21,908 bases of DNA, taken from Bacillota bacterium (GTDB taxonomy: Bacteria > Bacillota > Clostridia > Christensenellales > CAG-138). The position numbers and the translations under genes are program-made. This document shows positions 1-6,325 of this stretch, piece by piece. Where the stretch lies: contig JAEXTB010000059.1 in the NCBI GenBank assembly GCA_023453725.1, positions 1-21,908 on the forward strand, in the 5' to 3' direction. The number at the start of each line of letters is the position of its first letter. Position 1 is the first letter of the stretch. The notes under the pieces are model-generated. The model was not told where the DNA came from. It saw only the letters and a list, made by a program, of their open reading frames with translations, and made no database searches.

Positions 1-102
1 GGTTCGGTGCCCGTAGGGCAGAAACCGATCCAGCGAATCGGTTTCAGAACCCTGGGTACCTGAATTGTTCCTTGGGTGGGAGCTCGAGGGCAACGCCCTC
101 GA
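1..102. repeat. Palindrome cluster at left edge (compound repeat)
   Basis: No gene is visible here. Several hairpins lie side by side: TGCCC/GGGCA (8-12/16-20, loop gta), GAAACCGAT/ATCGGTTTC (21-29/37-45), an outer GGTTC/GAACC pair (1-5/47-51) enclosing both, and TCGAGGGC/GCCCTCGA (84-91/95-102, loop aac). The order of two hairpins, then AGAACCC, then a CCTTGGG segment, then a GGC-NNN-GCC hairpin, resembles the element after dnaN (3716-3850). I infer a diverged copy of the same family. Its first AAGGGA-type stem is poorly preserved. The left end may be cut by the window edge. Confidence 0.5.
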
Positions 103-119
103 AAAAAAGGTTTATCGAT

Positions 120-154
120 AGAATGGAACGCAGGCTATGCCTGCGTTCCATTCT
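120..154. repeat. 16-bp perfect inverted repeat upstream of dnaA
   Basis: The arms at 120-135 and 139-154 are perfectly complementary with a three-base loop (tat). No T-run follows on either strand, so this is not a typical intrinsic terminator. The core GGC-NNN-GCC is shared with the other small hairpins in this window. The stretch from 155 to 302 shows no gene and only a weak TTAAT/ATTAA repeat at 173-186. Confidence 0.6.
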
Positions 155-302
155 TCACTGGGCTACACGCAATTAATACGCATTAAGTCTTTCTCAAACG
201 AAACAAGCATGCTTATCCCGCAGTTACGGACTGCCCCTTGAAAGGCCTTCAAACCGCCAGCTTTTGCCGTGATTTCCCGCAAGGCACGGTAAGAACTTGA
301 CC

Positions 303-331
303 TTGTTTTTGCGAATTTGTTTTGTTATTAT
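303..331 (+). promoter_or_regulatory. Putative dnaA promoter
   Basis: A -35-like TTGTTT (303-308) and a -10-like TATTAT (326-331) are separated by 17 bp. They lie about 130 bp before the dnaA start, which implies a leader of roughly 120 nt. This is a vegetative sigma-A type match judged by eye. A TTGACC at 297-302 is a possible alternative -35 but lacks a well-spaced -10. Confidence 0.5.
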
Positions 332-365
332 AAATAGATGGAATATGGCACAGCCTAGGGTTGCG

Positions 366-390
366 TATCCGCTTAGAGGCGGATATTTTT
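366..390 (+). terminator. Intrinsic-terminator-like hairpin in the dnaA leader
   Basis: TATCCGC (366-372) pairs with GCGGATA (379-385) around the loop TTAGAG and is followed by TTTTT (386-390). It lies between the proposed dnaA promoter and the dnaA start codon. It could end a transcript arriving from upstream, or act as an attenuator in the dnaA leader. A short CGCGT/ACGCG stem (391-395/402-406) follows directly. Confidence 0.55.
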
Positions 391-460
391 CGCGTGACGA
401 AACGCGTATGGCAACCATTGGGGTGTATTGGGGTATTGTCTTAAAGAACGGGGGAGCGGA

Positions 461-1774
461 ATGGATCAGGCAAAGGCGGTATGGACGCGTACCTGTGAAC
501 TGTTGAAAGCGGAGGTCAACGGCATCAGCTACAACACGTTCATTGATGTATTGGCGCCACTTGCAATTTCCGGAAATTCTCTGATTTTGCAGTCCCCCAA
601 CGAGATGATTCAGTCCACCATCGAAAAATACTACATCGCCACCATCCGCGCATGCGCCGTGCAGGCCGCAGAAGGCATTGACAATGTTACCGTCGTGCAG
701 CCGAGCGAGCGCGGCCTCTATGTAAAGGACGATACCAGCGATTACAGCTACTGCAACCTGTTTGCAAAATATACGTTCAATACTTTCGTCATCGGCGGGT
801 CCAACTATTTTGCGCACGCCGCAGCGCTTGCTGTAGCGCAGAACCCCGCCCGTTCCTATAACCCGCTGTTCCTTTATGGCGGCGTAGGCTTGGGAAAAAC
901 GCACTTGATGCACGCCATCGGCCACCATGTGCGGGAAAACAATCCCCGCGCGCGCGTCATGTACGTGACAAGCGAGACGTTCACCAACGAAATGATTCAG
1001 TCCATCTCCACCAACCGCAACAAAGAGTTCCGCAACCGGTACCGCAACGCGGACGTGCTGATGGTGGACGATATTCAGTTTATCGCGCGAAAAGAGGGCG
1101 TACAGGAAGAATTCTTCCACACATTCAACGCGCTGCACGCCGCCAACAAGCAGATCATCATTTCCTCGGATAAACCCCCGCGTGAAATCGCGCAGCTGGA
1201 GGAACGCTTAAGGTCCCGTTTTGAATGGGGTCTGATTGCGGATATCCAGCCGCCGGATCTGGAAACACGTATCGCGATATTAAAGCGCCGCGCGGATGAA
1301 GAAAAAATGCACGTGCCGGACAGCGTACTCGAATACATTGCAGAGCGTGTACAAAGTAACATCCGTGAGCTTGAAGGGTTGTTGACCCGCGTCATTGCCT
1401 ACGCGCAGTTCAACCGCATGTCGCTTGATGTGCATGTTGCGGCTACCGCGCTAAAGGACATGCTCCCCAACGACGCCCCGCGCGTTTTGACGCCGGTGCT
1501 TATTCAGGAAACCGTCGCAGCATATTACAACCTGCCGCTTGAATCGTTTACCGCAAAGCGCAGGGATCAGGAAGTCGCTTTCCCGCGGCAGATCGCCATG
1601 TATCTTTCCCGGTGCATGACGGATTGGAGCCTGCCCAAGATCGGCGACGCTTTTGGCGGGCGCAACCATACCACCGTCATGCACGCGCATGAAAAAATCA
1701 CCGAGCAAATGAAGTCCGATCCCACGCTTTCCGCTACAATCGCCGATCTCAAAAAGCGGCTGATCTCAAACTAA
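461..1774 (+). CDS. dnaA: Chromosomal replication initiator protein DnaA
   Basis: This is the initiator ATPase that binds DnaA boxes and opens the origin. The 437-residue length is typical. N-terminal domain I is followed by a short linker (about 80-100). The AAA+ core has Walker A GGVGLGKTH (140-148), Walker B MVDDIQF (201-207), a sensor 1 region near IIISSDKPP (232-240), and the box VII arginine-finger region RLRSRFEWGL (249-258). C-terminal DNA-binding domain IV carries the DnaA signature GGRNHTTVMHA (399-409). I chose ATG 461 because GGGGGAG sits about 6 bp upstream. An upstream in-frame start at 428 would add 11 residues without a good ribosome site. The gene is probably transcribed from the promoter at 303-331 through a hairpin leader. 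dnaN follows after 810 bp containing the putative origin. Confidence 0.98.
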   Translation: MDQAKAVWTRTCELLKAEVNGISYNTFIDVLAPLAISGNSLILQSPNEMIQSTIEKYYIATIRACAVQAAEGIDNVTVVQPSERGLYVKDDTSDYSYCNLFAKYTFNTFVIGGSNYFAHAAALAVAQNPARSYNPLFLYGGVGLGKTHLMHAIGHHVRENNPRARVMYVTSETFTNEMIQSISTNRNKEFRNRYRNADVLMVDDIQFIARKEGVQEEFFHTFNALHAANKQIIISSDKPPREIAQLEERLRSRFEWGLIADIQPPDLETRIAILKRRADEEKMHVPDSVLEYIAERVQSNIRELEGLLTRVIAYAQFNRMSLDVHVAATALKDMLPNDAPRVLTPVLIQETVAAYYNLPLESFTAKRRDQEVAFPRQIAMYLSRCMTDWSLPKIGDAFGGRNHTTVMHAHEKITEQMKSDPTLSATIADLKKRLISN

Positions 1775-1785
1775 GGGATACGGGG

Positions 1786-1894
1786 GTACGTTACTTTTCT
1801 TTCCACGAAAGATCGGTGGTGCAGCCTTAAAGCTGCACATCAATCCTTGAAAGATACCCGAATGTGTCATTCGGGTGCAAGTAACAAAAGAAAG
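1786..1894. repeat. Small nested-palindrome element downstream of dnaA
   Basis: GTTACTT (1790-1796) is complementary to AAGTAAC (1879-1885). Between them are two perfect hairpins: GTGCAGC/GCTGCAC (1819-1825/1832-1838) and ACCCGAATG/CATTCGGGT (1856-1864/1868-1876, loop tgt). The outer arms carry TTTTCTTT and AAAAGAAA tracts. It resembles a short non-coding palindromic element. No second copy is seen in this window. No T-run follows the inner hairpins, so a role as dnaA terminator is unclear. Confidence 0.45.
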
Positions 1895-1952
1895 CGGACA
1901 TATATACATATCTATCACACTACCTGTCATTTAGTATAGGTATTTAAAATAA

Positions 1953-2010
1953 GATGGGATACCCAAGGGATGAGTCCCTTGGGCGGAGGTATGGAGGCAG
2001 AGCCTCCATC
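1953..2010. repeat. Double-hairpin repeat, copy 1 (module A)
   Basis: Two hairpins lie in tandem: CCCAAGGGA/TCCCTTGGG (1962-1970/1975-1983, loop tgag) and ATGGAGGC/GCCTCCAT (1991-1998/2002-2009, loop aga). This aligns without gaps to 3794-3850, with 41 of the first 55 positions identical. Three stem base pairs change on both sides together between the copies: 1964/1981, 1993/2007 and 1995/2005. GTATAG (1934-1939) and CTATAC (2015-2020) flank the module as an outer inverted repeat. Confidence 0.7.
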
Positions 2011-2119
2011 ATTTCTATACCTGTCCTTAAATTTTACGTTATTTTCTCTTTCCCGACACGATTCTAGCCGATTATTGCTTTGAGGTTTTCAGTTAGAACC
2101 TTTATAATGATATACAGCG

Positions 2120-2460
2120 TTGCATATCCACAATTTGTGCACGCACGCTGTGCACGGATTGTGCCCAATGTTGACTGTGTGCATGCTGTGCACACAAGGA
2201 CAAGTTATGCATACCCCTTGCACAGGGAAGCGCACAGGAGATTCTTTTGGCGTTGTCTTGCCGCAAACAGGTTATGCACATAATCCATAGCCCCTACTAC
2301 TACGGCTACTATACTCCTAAATGATTGCAACGGGTATGCGCGCGCAAACCTGTGCACAACATCCTGCTGTGTATAGCCCGTGCTGTGAATGCATACACTT
2401 TTCCTCGCGGGAGAATGGCCGTTGTGCAAAAACGCTTTGTGCCAAAACCCGTAAAATTCC
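2120..2460 (+). other. oriC: Putative oriC: DnaA-box cluster between dnaA and dnaN
   Basis: This non-coding spacer contains many matches to the DnaA box TTATCCACA. They include ATATCCACA (2124-2132), TTATGCATA (2205-2213), TTATGCACA (2272-2280), TAATCCATA (2281-2289) and, on the minus strand, TTGTGCACA (2351-2359) and CTATACACA (2368-2376). TGTGCAC words recur between them, so the local box may tolerate G at position 5. Position between dnaA and dnaN is the commonest origin location in Bacillota. Short reading frames here are not convincing genes. The rest of the 1775-2584 gap holds the palindromic repeats listed separately and the dnaN promoter. Confidence 0.8.
2272..2316 (+). other. Probable origin unwinding element: paired DnaA boxes, GC step and DnaA-trios
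   Basis: Two abutting DnaA-box-like 9-mers (2272-2280 and 2281-2289) are followed by GCCCC (2290-2294). A triplet run then begins at 2294: CTA, CTA, CTA, CGG, CTA, CTA (2294-2311). Read on the complementary strand these are 3'-GAT-5' trios, with one off-pattern triplet. The order of boxes, GC-rich step and trios, pointing toward dnaN, is that of the basal unwinding system described in B. subtilis. DnaA would load on these trios to open the duplex. The assignment is by pattern only. Confidence 0.72.
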
Positions 2461-2485
2461 TTTTTATGCCTATATGGTATATAAT
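2457..2485 (+). promoter_or_regulatory. Putative dnaN promoter
   Basis: A perfect -10 TATAAT (2480-2485) lies 17 bp after a weak -35-like TTCCTT (2457-2462), about 100 bp before dnaN. With 810 bp and repeats separating dnaN from dnaA, a separate dnaN promoter is expected. Confidence 0.5.
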
Positions 2486-2584
2486 GGAATATTCAACAAC
2501 ACTCGCGTTTCAACGTCGGAACGCTTGTTTATAACATACCCGGATTCATATTTTTGCTTACTACCTTCAGGGAGGACATAACGG

Positions 2585-3685
2585 ATGAAATTATTGATGG
2601 ATGTCAAAACACTCAATGCGGGGATTGCGACGGTTGTAAAATCGCTTTCCTCTAGGCCAGCCATACCGGTGCTGGAGGGCATTTACCTTTCGGCGACATC
2701 GGAAGGATTGCTGTTGCGGTGCTCGGACCTTTCCTTGCAGATCGAAAGTATTGTTGCAGCTACCGTAGAGGAAGAGGGCACAACAGTTGTGCCCGGCCGC
2801 CTGTTTACGGAAATCTGCCGCAAGCTGCCCGATGAGACGGTGGACATCCGCCTGGATGGGCATACGCTATTGTTAAAGTCCGGCCGTGCGCGCACGACGC
2901 TGCAGTGCATGGACGCAAAAGATTACCCCGATATGGCCGTGACGGGAAAAGCGCAGAAGCTGCACATTCCGCAGGCGGCGTTAAAGGATATGATCCGGCA
3001 GACGGTGTTTGCAACGGCGCAGGAGGAAAGCAAGCCGATATTGACCGGCGTACTCTGCGAGCTTTCCGGCAACGAGCTGACAACCGTGGCGCTCGATGGC
3101 TTCCGGCTCGCTTTGAGGCGGTTTACGCTCGGCCAAAGCTTTGAAAACCGGGAAGCGGTAGTGCCCAACAAATCCTTTGTGGAAATTTCAAGGACTCTTC
3201 TGGACAGTGAGGACGCCATAGAAGTACAGTTTTCCCCCACGCACCTGTTGATCGATATGGGGCATACGCGCATCATCAGCAGGCTGTTGGACGGCGATTT
3301 CATTCGCTACAAGAGCATTCTTCCGCAGGATCATATCACGCGCGTGCGCGTCAACCGCAATGAACTCTTGGAAAGCATAGACCGCGCGATATTGATGGCG
3401 CGCGAAGGCAATAACAACCTGGTTCGCTTCTCCATTTCGGAGGATTCTTTGAAGCTGTTTGCAAACAGCGCCATGGGCCGCATCGATGAAGAGATTACCA
3501 TCCATCTGAATGGAGATCCGATTGAAATCGCGTTTAACGCGCGCTATTTCTGCGATGTATTGAAGGTGCTTTCCGATGAGGAAGTGTTCCTGGATATGAA
3601 CAACAATGTAAGCCCCTGCGTGGTGCGCCCGGTACAGGGTGACGCGTATTATTATCTGATTTTGCCCGTGCGTATTTTTGCATAG
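2585..3685 (+). CDS. dnaN: DNA polymerase III subunit beta (sliding clamp)
   Basis: This is the ring-shaped processivity clamp that tethers the replicative polymerase and other repair and replication factors to DNA. The product is 366 residues, the normal size for three tandem clamp domains of about 120 residues each (roughly 1-118, 119-245, 246-366). The N-terminus (MKLLMDVKTL) and the PVLEGIYLSA stretch are typical, as is the C-terminal ILPVR ending, which lines the peptide-binding pocket. ATG 2585 is supported by GGGAGG at 2570-2575. A TATAAT box lies about 100 bp upstream. recF does not follow: after the stop come palindromic repeats, a strong bidirectional terminator (3866-3906) and a convergent gene, so dnaN appears to end its transcription unit. 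Confidence 0.98.
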   Translation: MKLLMDVKTLNAGIATVVKSLSSRPAIPVLEGIYLSATSEGLLLRCSDLSLQIESIVAATVEEEGTTVVPGRLFTEICRKLPDETVDIRLDGHTLLLKSGRARTTLQCMDAKDYPDMAVTGKAQKLHIPQAALKDMIRQTVFATAQEESKPILTGVLCELSGNELTTVALDGFRLALRRFTLGQSFENREAVVPNKSFVEISRTLLDSEDAIEVQFSPTHLLIDMGHTRIISRLLDGDFIRYKSILPQDHITRVRVNRNELLESIDRAILMAREGNNNLVRFSISEDSLKLFANSAMGRIDEEITIHLNGDPIEIAFNARYFCDVLKVLSDEEVFLDMNNNVSPCVVRPVQGDAYYYLILPVRIFA

Positions 3686-3715
3686 GCGGTAGAATTATTA
3701 AGTTGCTCAAAGGAA

Positions 3716-3772
3716 TACGTTGAGGGCTCTGCCCTCAAACTTCCGCTTAGGGCCGTAACGGTCCTAAGAACC
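3716..3772. repeat. Two-hairpin repeat after dnaN (module B)
   Basis: It starts TACGTT, then TTGAGGGC/GCCCTCAA (3720-3727/3731-3738, loop tct), then a 10-bp stem with one G-T pair (3746-3755/3759-3768, loop taa), then AAGAACCCC. The same order appears after ftsH (20753-20808): TACGTT, AGGGC-gct-GCCC, then a CTTAAGG/CCTTAAG stem. Together with module A at 3794-3850 it makes a composite element of about 135 bp. Confidence 0.6.
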
Positions 3773-3793
3773 CCATTTTTAAGAATGATATTT

Positions 3794-3850
3794 GAGGGGA
3801 TACCTAAGGGATGTGTCCCTTAGGTAGGGTTTTAGGGGCAAAGCCCCTGA
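3794..3850. repeat. Double-hairpin repeat, copy 2 (module A)
   Basis: An 11-bp perfect stem (3801-3811/3816-3826, loop tgtg) is followed by AGGGGC/GCCCCT (3834-3839/3843-3848, loop aaa). It aligns without gaps with 1953-2010. The differing stem pairs 3805/3822, 3834/3848 and 3836/3846 all keep Watson-Crick pairing. Confidence 0.7.
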
Positions 3851-3865
3851 ACAAAACTAGCATGA

Positions 3866-3906
3866 ACAAAAGCCTTCGCGTCATATGCTGATGCGAAGGC
3901 TTTTGT
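3866..3906. terminator. Bidirectional terminator between dnaN and abrB-like gene
   Basis: A 14-bp perfect stem (3866-3879/3893-3906) has a 13-nt loop. The A-run on the left arm and T-run on the right arm let it work on both strands. It sits between convergent genes, dnaN on plus and the AbrB-family gene on minus. Confidence 0.88.
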
Positions 3907-3956
3907 ATTTTGCAAAATTTACTCCTGCACGCTACAGGATAGGTTAGGTATGTGTT

Positions 3957-4202
3957 TTAGTCTACGGTCTTTAACTTATCGAGGCATTCATGGCAAATGT
4001 TTTTGCCCTGGAAGCTGACCAGATCGTTGGCGTTATCACAGAAGAAACAGGCGGGATGGTACTTTTTGAGGATGATGGTTTCTTTGTCTACGAAGATTTC
4101 AATGGAGTCTTTGATGTCGATGCCAAGGGTCCTGCGAAGCTCAATCGGGATGACCACCCGACCGAGAGTATCCATTTTCCGAACGATACCCGTTGATTTC
4201 AT
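3957..4202 (-). CDS. AbrB/SpoVT-family transition-state regulator with C-terminal zinc knuckle
   Basis: This is a small DNA-binding protein of 81 residues. Residues 1-48 form a swapped-hairpin AbrB domain (MKSTGIVRKMDTLGRVVIPI, then ELRRTLGI, then ILKKY), very close to the N-terminal half of B. subtilis AbrB, a dimeric repressor of transition-phase and sporulation genes. The B. subtilis C-terminal half is replaced by a short tail with two CxxC pairs (C52, C55, C70, C73), which suggests a bound zinc. I chose the ATG at 4202 because AGAGAGGA lies about 8 bp upstream and the family starts at MKSTG. A longer frame to 4274 would add 24 unrelated residues. It is transcribed toward dnaN and divergently from spmA. 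The AbrB fold is near certain; target genes are unknown. Confidence 0.9.
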   Translation of the reverse strand: MKSTGIVRKMDTLGRVVIPIELRRTLGIDIKDSIEIFVDKETIILKKYHPACFFCDNANDLVSFQGKNICHECLDKLKTVD

Positions 4203-4263
4203 GTTGCAATCCTCTCTATCACCTTTATTGTAGAAGGCAGGCTGAACCTCCCACATATTATCA

Positions 4264-4293
4264 ATAATACACATATTTCATTCAAACAGTCAA
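4264..4293 (-). promoter_or_regulatory. Putative promoter of the abrB-like gene
   Basis: On the minus strand, TTGACT (4288-4293) is followed after 18 bp by TATTAT (4264-4269). A second TTGACA (4300-4305) lies 12 bp further upstream. The predicted leader is about 55 nt. Confidence 0.55.
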
Positions 4294-4368
4294 TATAATT
4301 GTCAATAAGATTGCGGCATACATGTAAACAATGTCGATTTTTGCAAAATAAAGACGGAGGCTTTGGGC

Positions 4369-4935
4369 ATGATGAGCTGGATTTGGTGTATCCTTTTCTG
4401 CCTTGGCGCGGTGTGGACGACAATGCGCATGGGCGGGGACGCCGCGCTTTCCGCCATGCTCACAGGCGCGCAGGAAAGCGTTACGCTCTGTATTTCGCTT
4501 GCCGGTTCCTACATGCTTTGGATGGGATTATTAGGGGTTGCCGAGCGCGCAGGGCTTATAAAAGCGCTCAGCCGTGTGCTTAAAAAGCCGTGTGAATGGC
4601 TGTTCCCCGGGGCGGGGGAGGCGACGGGCGCCATTACGCTCAATGTGGCTGCAAATATTTTGGGCATGGGAAACGCTGCAACGCCGTTTGGCCTAGAGGC
4701 CATGCGGTTGATGCAAAAACAAAACCCGTATAAAAGAAGGGCGACAGACGCCATGTGCATATTCCTTGCCATCAACGCATCGGCGCTTGAAGTACTGCCC
4801 ACCACCATGATAGGCATGCGCGCTTCCTATGGCTCTTTGCAGCCGGGTGCAATATTACTGCCCACTTTTATTTCTTCTACATTTGCCACGCTGATTACGG
4901 CGGTATTATGCGTGGCGATGGTGAGGCGCAGATGA
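4369..4935 (+). CDS. spmA: Spore maturation protein A
   Basis: This integral membrane protein of 188 residues belongs to the nucleoside-recognition (Gate) domain family. In B. subtilis SpmA and SpmB act together in spore core dehydration and heat resistance; the transported substrate is not established. Several hydrophobic segments are visible, at about 3-20, 42-60, 130-150 and 160-183. The family hallmark NVAANILGMGNAATPFGLEA lies near the centre, followed by an NASALEVLPTTMIG stretch. I chose ATG 4369 because GGAGG at 4356-4360 is 8 bp upstream. Another ATG at 4372 is possible, and TTG 4363 is too close to the ribosome site. The stop overlaps the spmB start as ATGA, indicating translational coupling. 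The upstream region is shared with the divergent abrB-like promoter. Confidence 0.95.
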   Translation: MMSWIWCILFCLGAVWTTMRMGGDAALSAMLTGAQESVTLCISLAGSYMLWMGLLGVAERAGLIKALSRVLKKPCEWLFPGAGEATGAITLNVAANILGMGNAATPFGLEAMRLMQKQNPYKRRATDAMCIFLAINASALEVLPTTMIGMRASYGSLQPGAILLPTFISSTFATLITAVLCVAMVRRR

Positions 4936-5441
4936 TGGCGGCAGTTATCCCACTGCTTGCGGTAGCGGTTGTCATATACGCGCTCTATAAGAAGGTGGAC
5001 GTTTACGACGCGTTTGTAAAAGGCGCAATCGAAGGCCTGCCGGTCTTATACCGTGTGCTCCCCTATATGGCGGCTATGCTGATCTGCATCCGTCTGCTGC
5101 GTGAAAGCGGCGCGATCGACTCTATGACCAATGTGTTGCAGGGGCCGATGCAGGCGTTGGGGTACCCGCCGGAGCTGCTGCCGCTGTCTCTTTTGCGTCC
5201 GCTTTCCGGGAGCGGGTCTATGGCGCTGGTAGCCGATATATTTAAGAATTATGGTACGGATTCCATGCTTGGGCTCATGGCGTCCACCATGATGGGTTCT
5301 ACTGAGACCATATTCTATACCCTTGCGCTCTATTTTGGTTCCGTAGGCATACAGGAAACCCGCTTTACGTTGCCGGTGGCGTTGATCTCTACCGTACTTT
5401 CGACAATAGGCAGCGTAATTGTTTGCAACTGGTTGTTTTAA
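4932..5441 (+). CDS. spmB: Spore maturation protein B
   Basis: This is the membrane partner of SpmA, 169 residues, also of the Gate family. Hydrophobic segments run at about 3-20, 43-62, 113-135 and 145-168. Conserved stretches include LLRPLSGSGSMAL and STMMGSTETIFYTLALYFGS, the latter characteristic of SpmB. The start ATG at 4932 overlaps the spmA stop by one base (ATGA), with GAGG just upstream inside spmA, so the two are made from one message. The presence of the pair supports an endospore-forming ancestry. No clear terminator follows before the comB promoter. Confidence 0.95.
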   Translation: MMAAVIPLLAVAVVIYALYKKVDVYDAFVKGAIEGLPVLYRVLPYMAAMLICIRLLRESGAIDSMTNVLQGPMQALGYPPELLPLSLLRPLSGSGSMALVADIFKNYGTDSMLGLMASTMMGSTETIFYTLALYFGSVGIQETRFTLPVALISTVLSTIGSVIVCNWLF

Positions 5442-5494
5442 TGCATCGGAATGTTTGGAATACGCGCGAAATCTAGGGGATCATGCCGGGCTGA

Positions 5495-5523
5495 TTTTCT
5501 TTTATAGGGAATCATGGTATACT
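5495..5523 (+). promoter_or_regulatory. Putative extended -10 promoter for comB-like gene
   Basis: TGG directly precedes a -10 TATACT (5518-5523), giving an extended -10. A poor -35 (TTTTCT, 5495-5500) is spaced by 17 bp. The comB-like start is 32 bp downstream. Confidence 0.5.
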
Positions 5524-5554
5524 GTTTAAGTAACTACGGAATGAAGGAGCATAC

Positions 5555-6271
5555 ATGCAGGTACTAGCTTACCCCTTTCCCGGCGCGCTCATGGAAAAAC
5601 AGTATCACAACAAAACTGTTATTGTCGTGGACGTCTTAAGAGCGACAACATGTATGGTAGAAGCACTGCAGAATGGCGCAAGTCAGGTCATCCCGGCACG
5701 CGATCCGGGGGAAGCGATGGCGTTTGCGGGCCATTTGGGCAGAAAAGAAAGCTTATTAACCGGCGAGCGCGGCGGGCTTCGGATGCCGGATTTTGATTTG
5801 GGGAATTCGCCTCTGGAGTTTAAGCCTCAGGTGGTCAAAAATAAGACGGTGGTCATTTCCACAACCAATGGCACCGCCGCTATTCATGCTGCGCGCAACG
5901 CATCCAAACTCTTTATCGGATGTATGCGCAACCGCACTGCTGCCGCGCGCGCGGCGGTAAAGGCCGGGCAGGATATTACTTTGCTGTGTGCGGGTACGGT
6001 GGGGGAGTGTTCTGCGGACGATATGGTTGGCGCAGGCGCTATTTTGCAGGCAATATGCAGTGAGATTGAAGATATTACCTTAAACGATTTTGCGCGTATT
6101 TGCATGCTGACCTACACGGCATGGAAAAAAGGGGAGGCGGACCTTTCCGTTACCACCCATTACAACAGGCTGCATGAACTGGGGTTTGATGAAGACCTTG
6201 CCTTCTGTTTTGAAGAGGATCAGACGGGGATTGTACCGAAATATGAAAACGGAAGTATCCGCCCGCTGTAA
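5555..6271 (+). CDS. comB: ComB-family 2-phosphosulfolactate phosphatase
   Basis: The 238-residue product has the conserved blocks of the ComB family: VVDVLRATT (24-32), GERGG (70-74) followed by FDLGNSP (80-86), STTNGT (102-107) and CAGTVGECSADD (145-156). ComB hydrolyses 2-phosphosulfolactate to sulfolactate with Mg2+. In methanogens this is a step toward coenzyme M. In Bacillus relatives a ComA/ComB-like pair is linked to sulfolactate stored in spores. No ComA partner is in view, so the real substrate here is uncertain. The ATG is supported by AAGGAG five bases upstream. Its own extended -10 promoter and a strong terminator (6289-6318) suggest a single-gene unit. Its place next to spmAB is suggestive of a spore role but not proof. 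Confidence 0.88.
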   Translation: MQVLAYPFPGALMEKQYHNKTVIVVDVLRATTCMVEALQNGASQVIPARDPGEAMAFAGHLGRKESLLTGERGGLRMPDFDLGNSPLEFKPQVVKNKTVVISTTNGTAAIHAARNASKLFIGCMRNRTAAARAAVKAGQDITLLCAGTVGECSADDMVGAGAILQAICSEIEDITLNDFARICMLTYTAWKKGEADLSVTTHYNRLHELGFDEDLAFCFEEDQTGIVPKYENGSIRPL

Positions 6272-6288
6272 GATGTGAATTGAGATGA

Positions 6289-6318
6289 AAAAAGGAGAGA
6301 CTTCAGTCTCTCCTTTTT
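6289..6318. terminator. Bidirectional terminator between comB and GNAT gene
   Basis: A 13-bp perfect stem (6289-6301/6306-6318) with loop ttca starts with five A and ends with five T. It serves convergent genes on both strands. Confidence 0.9.
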
Positions 6319-6325
6319 GATGCGG

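Noticed and set aside
1..460. rpmH upstream of dnaA
   Set aside because: No frame on either strand encodes the short, basic ribosomal protein L34. The region is palindromic and non-coding.
224..1138. Long minus-strand reading frame opposite dnaA
   Set aside because: It lies almost wholly antisense to the certain dnaA gene, has no recognisable domain or ribosome site, and mirrors the codon bias of dnaA.
2080..2581. Short plus- and minus-strand frames in the dnaA-dnaN spacer
   Set aside because: They overlap the DnaA-box cluster, lack good ribosome sites and look like translated repeats, so the region is better explained as the origin.
4316..4350. Forespore sigma-G-like promoter before spmA
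   Set aside because: A CAAAATA (4344-4350) resembles a sigma-G -10, but the upstream GCATA and GTAAA words are wrongly spaced or mismatched. Not strong enough to call.
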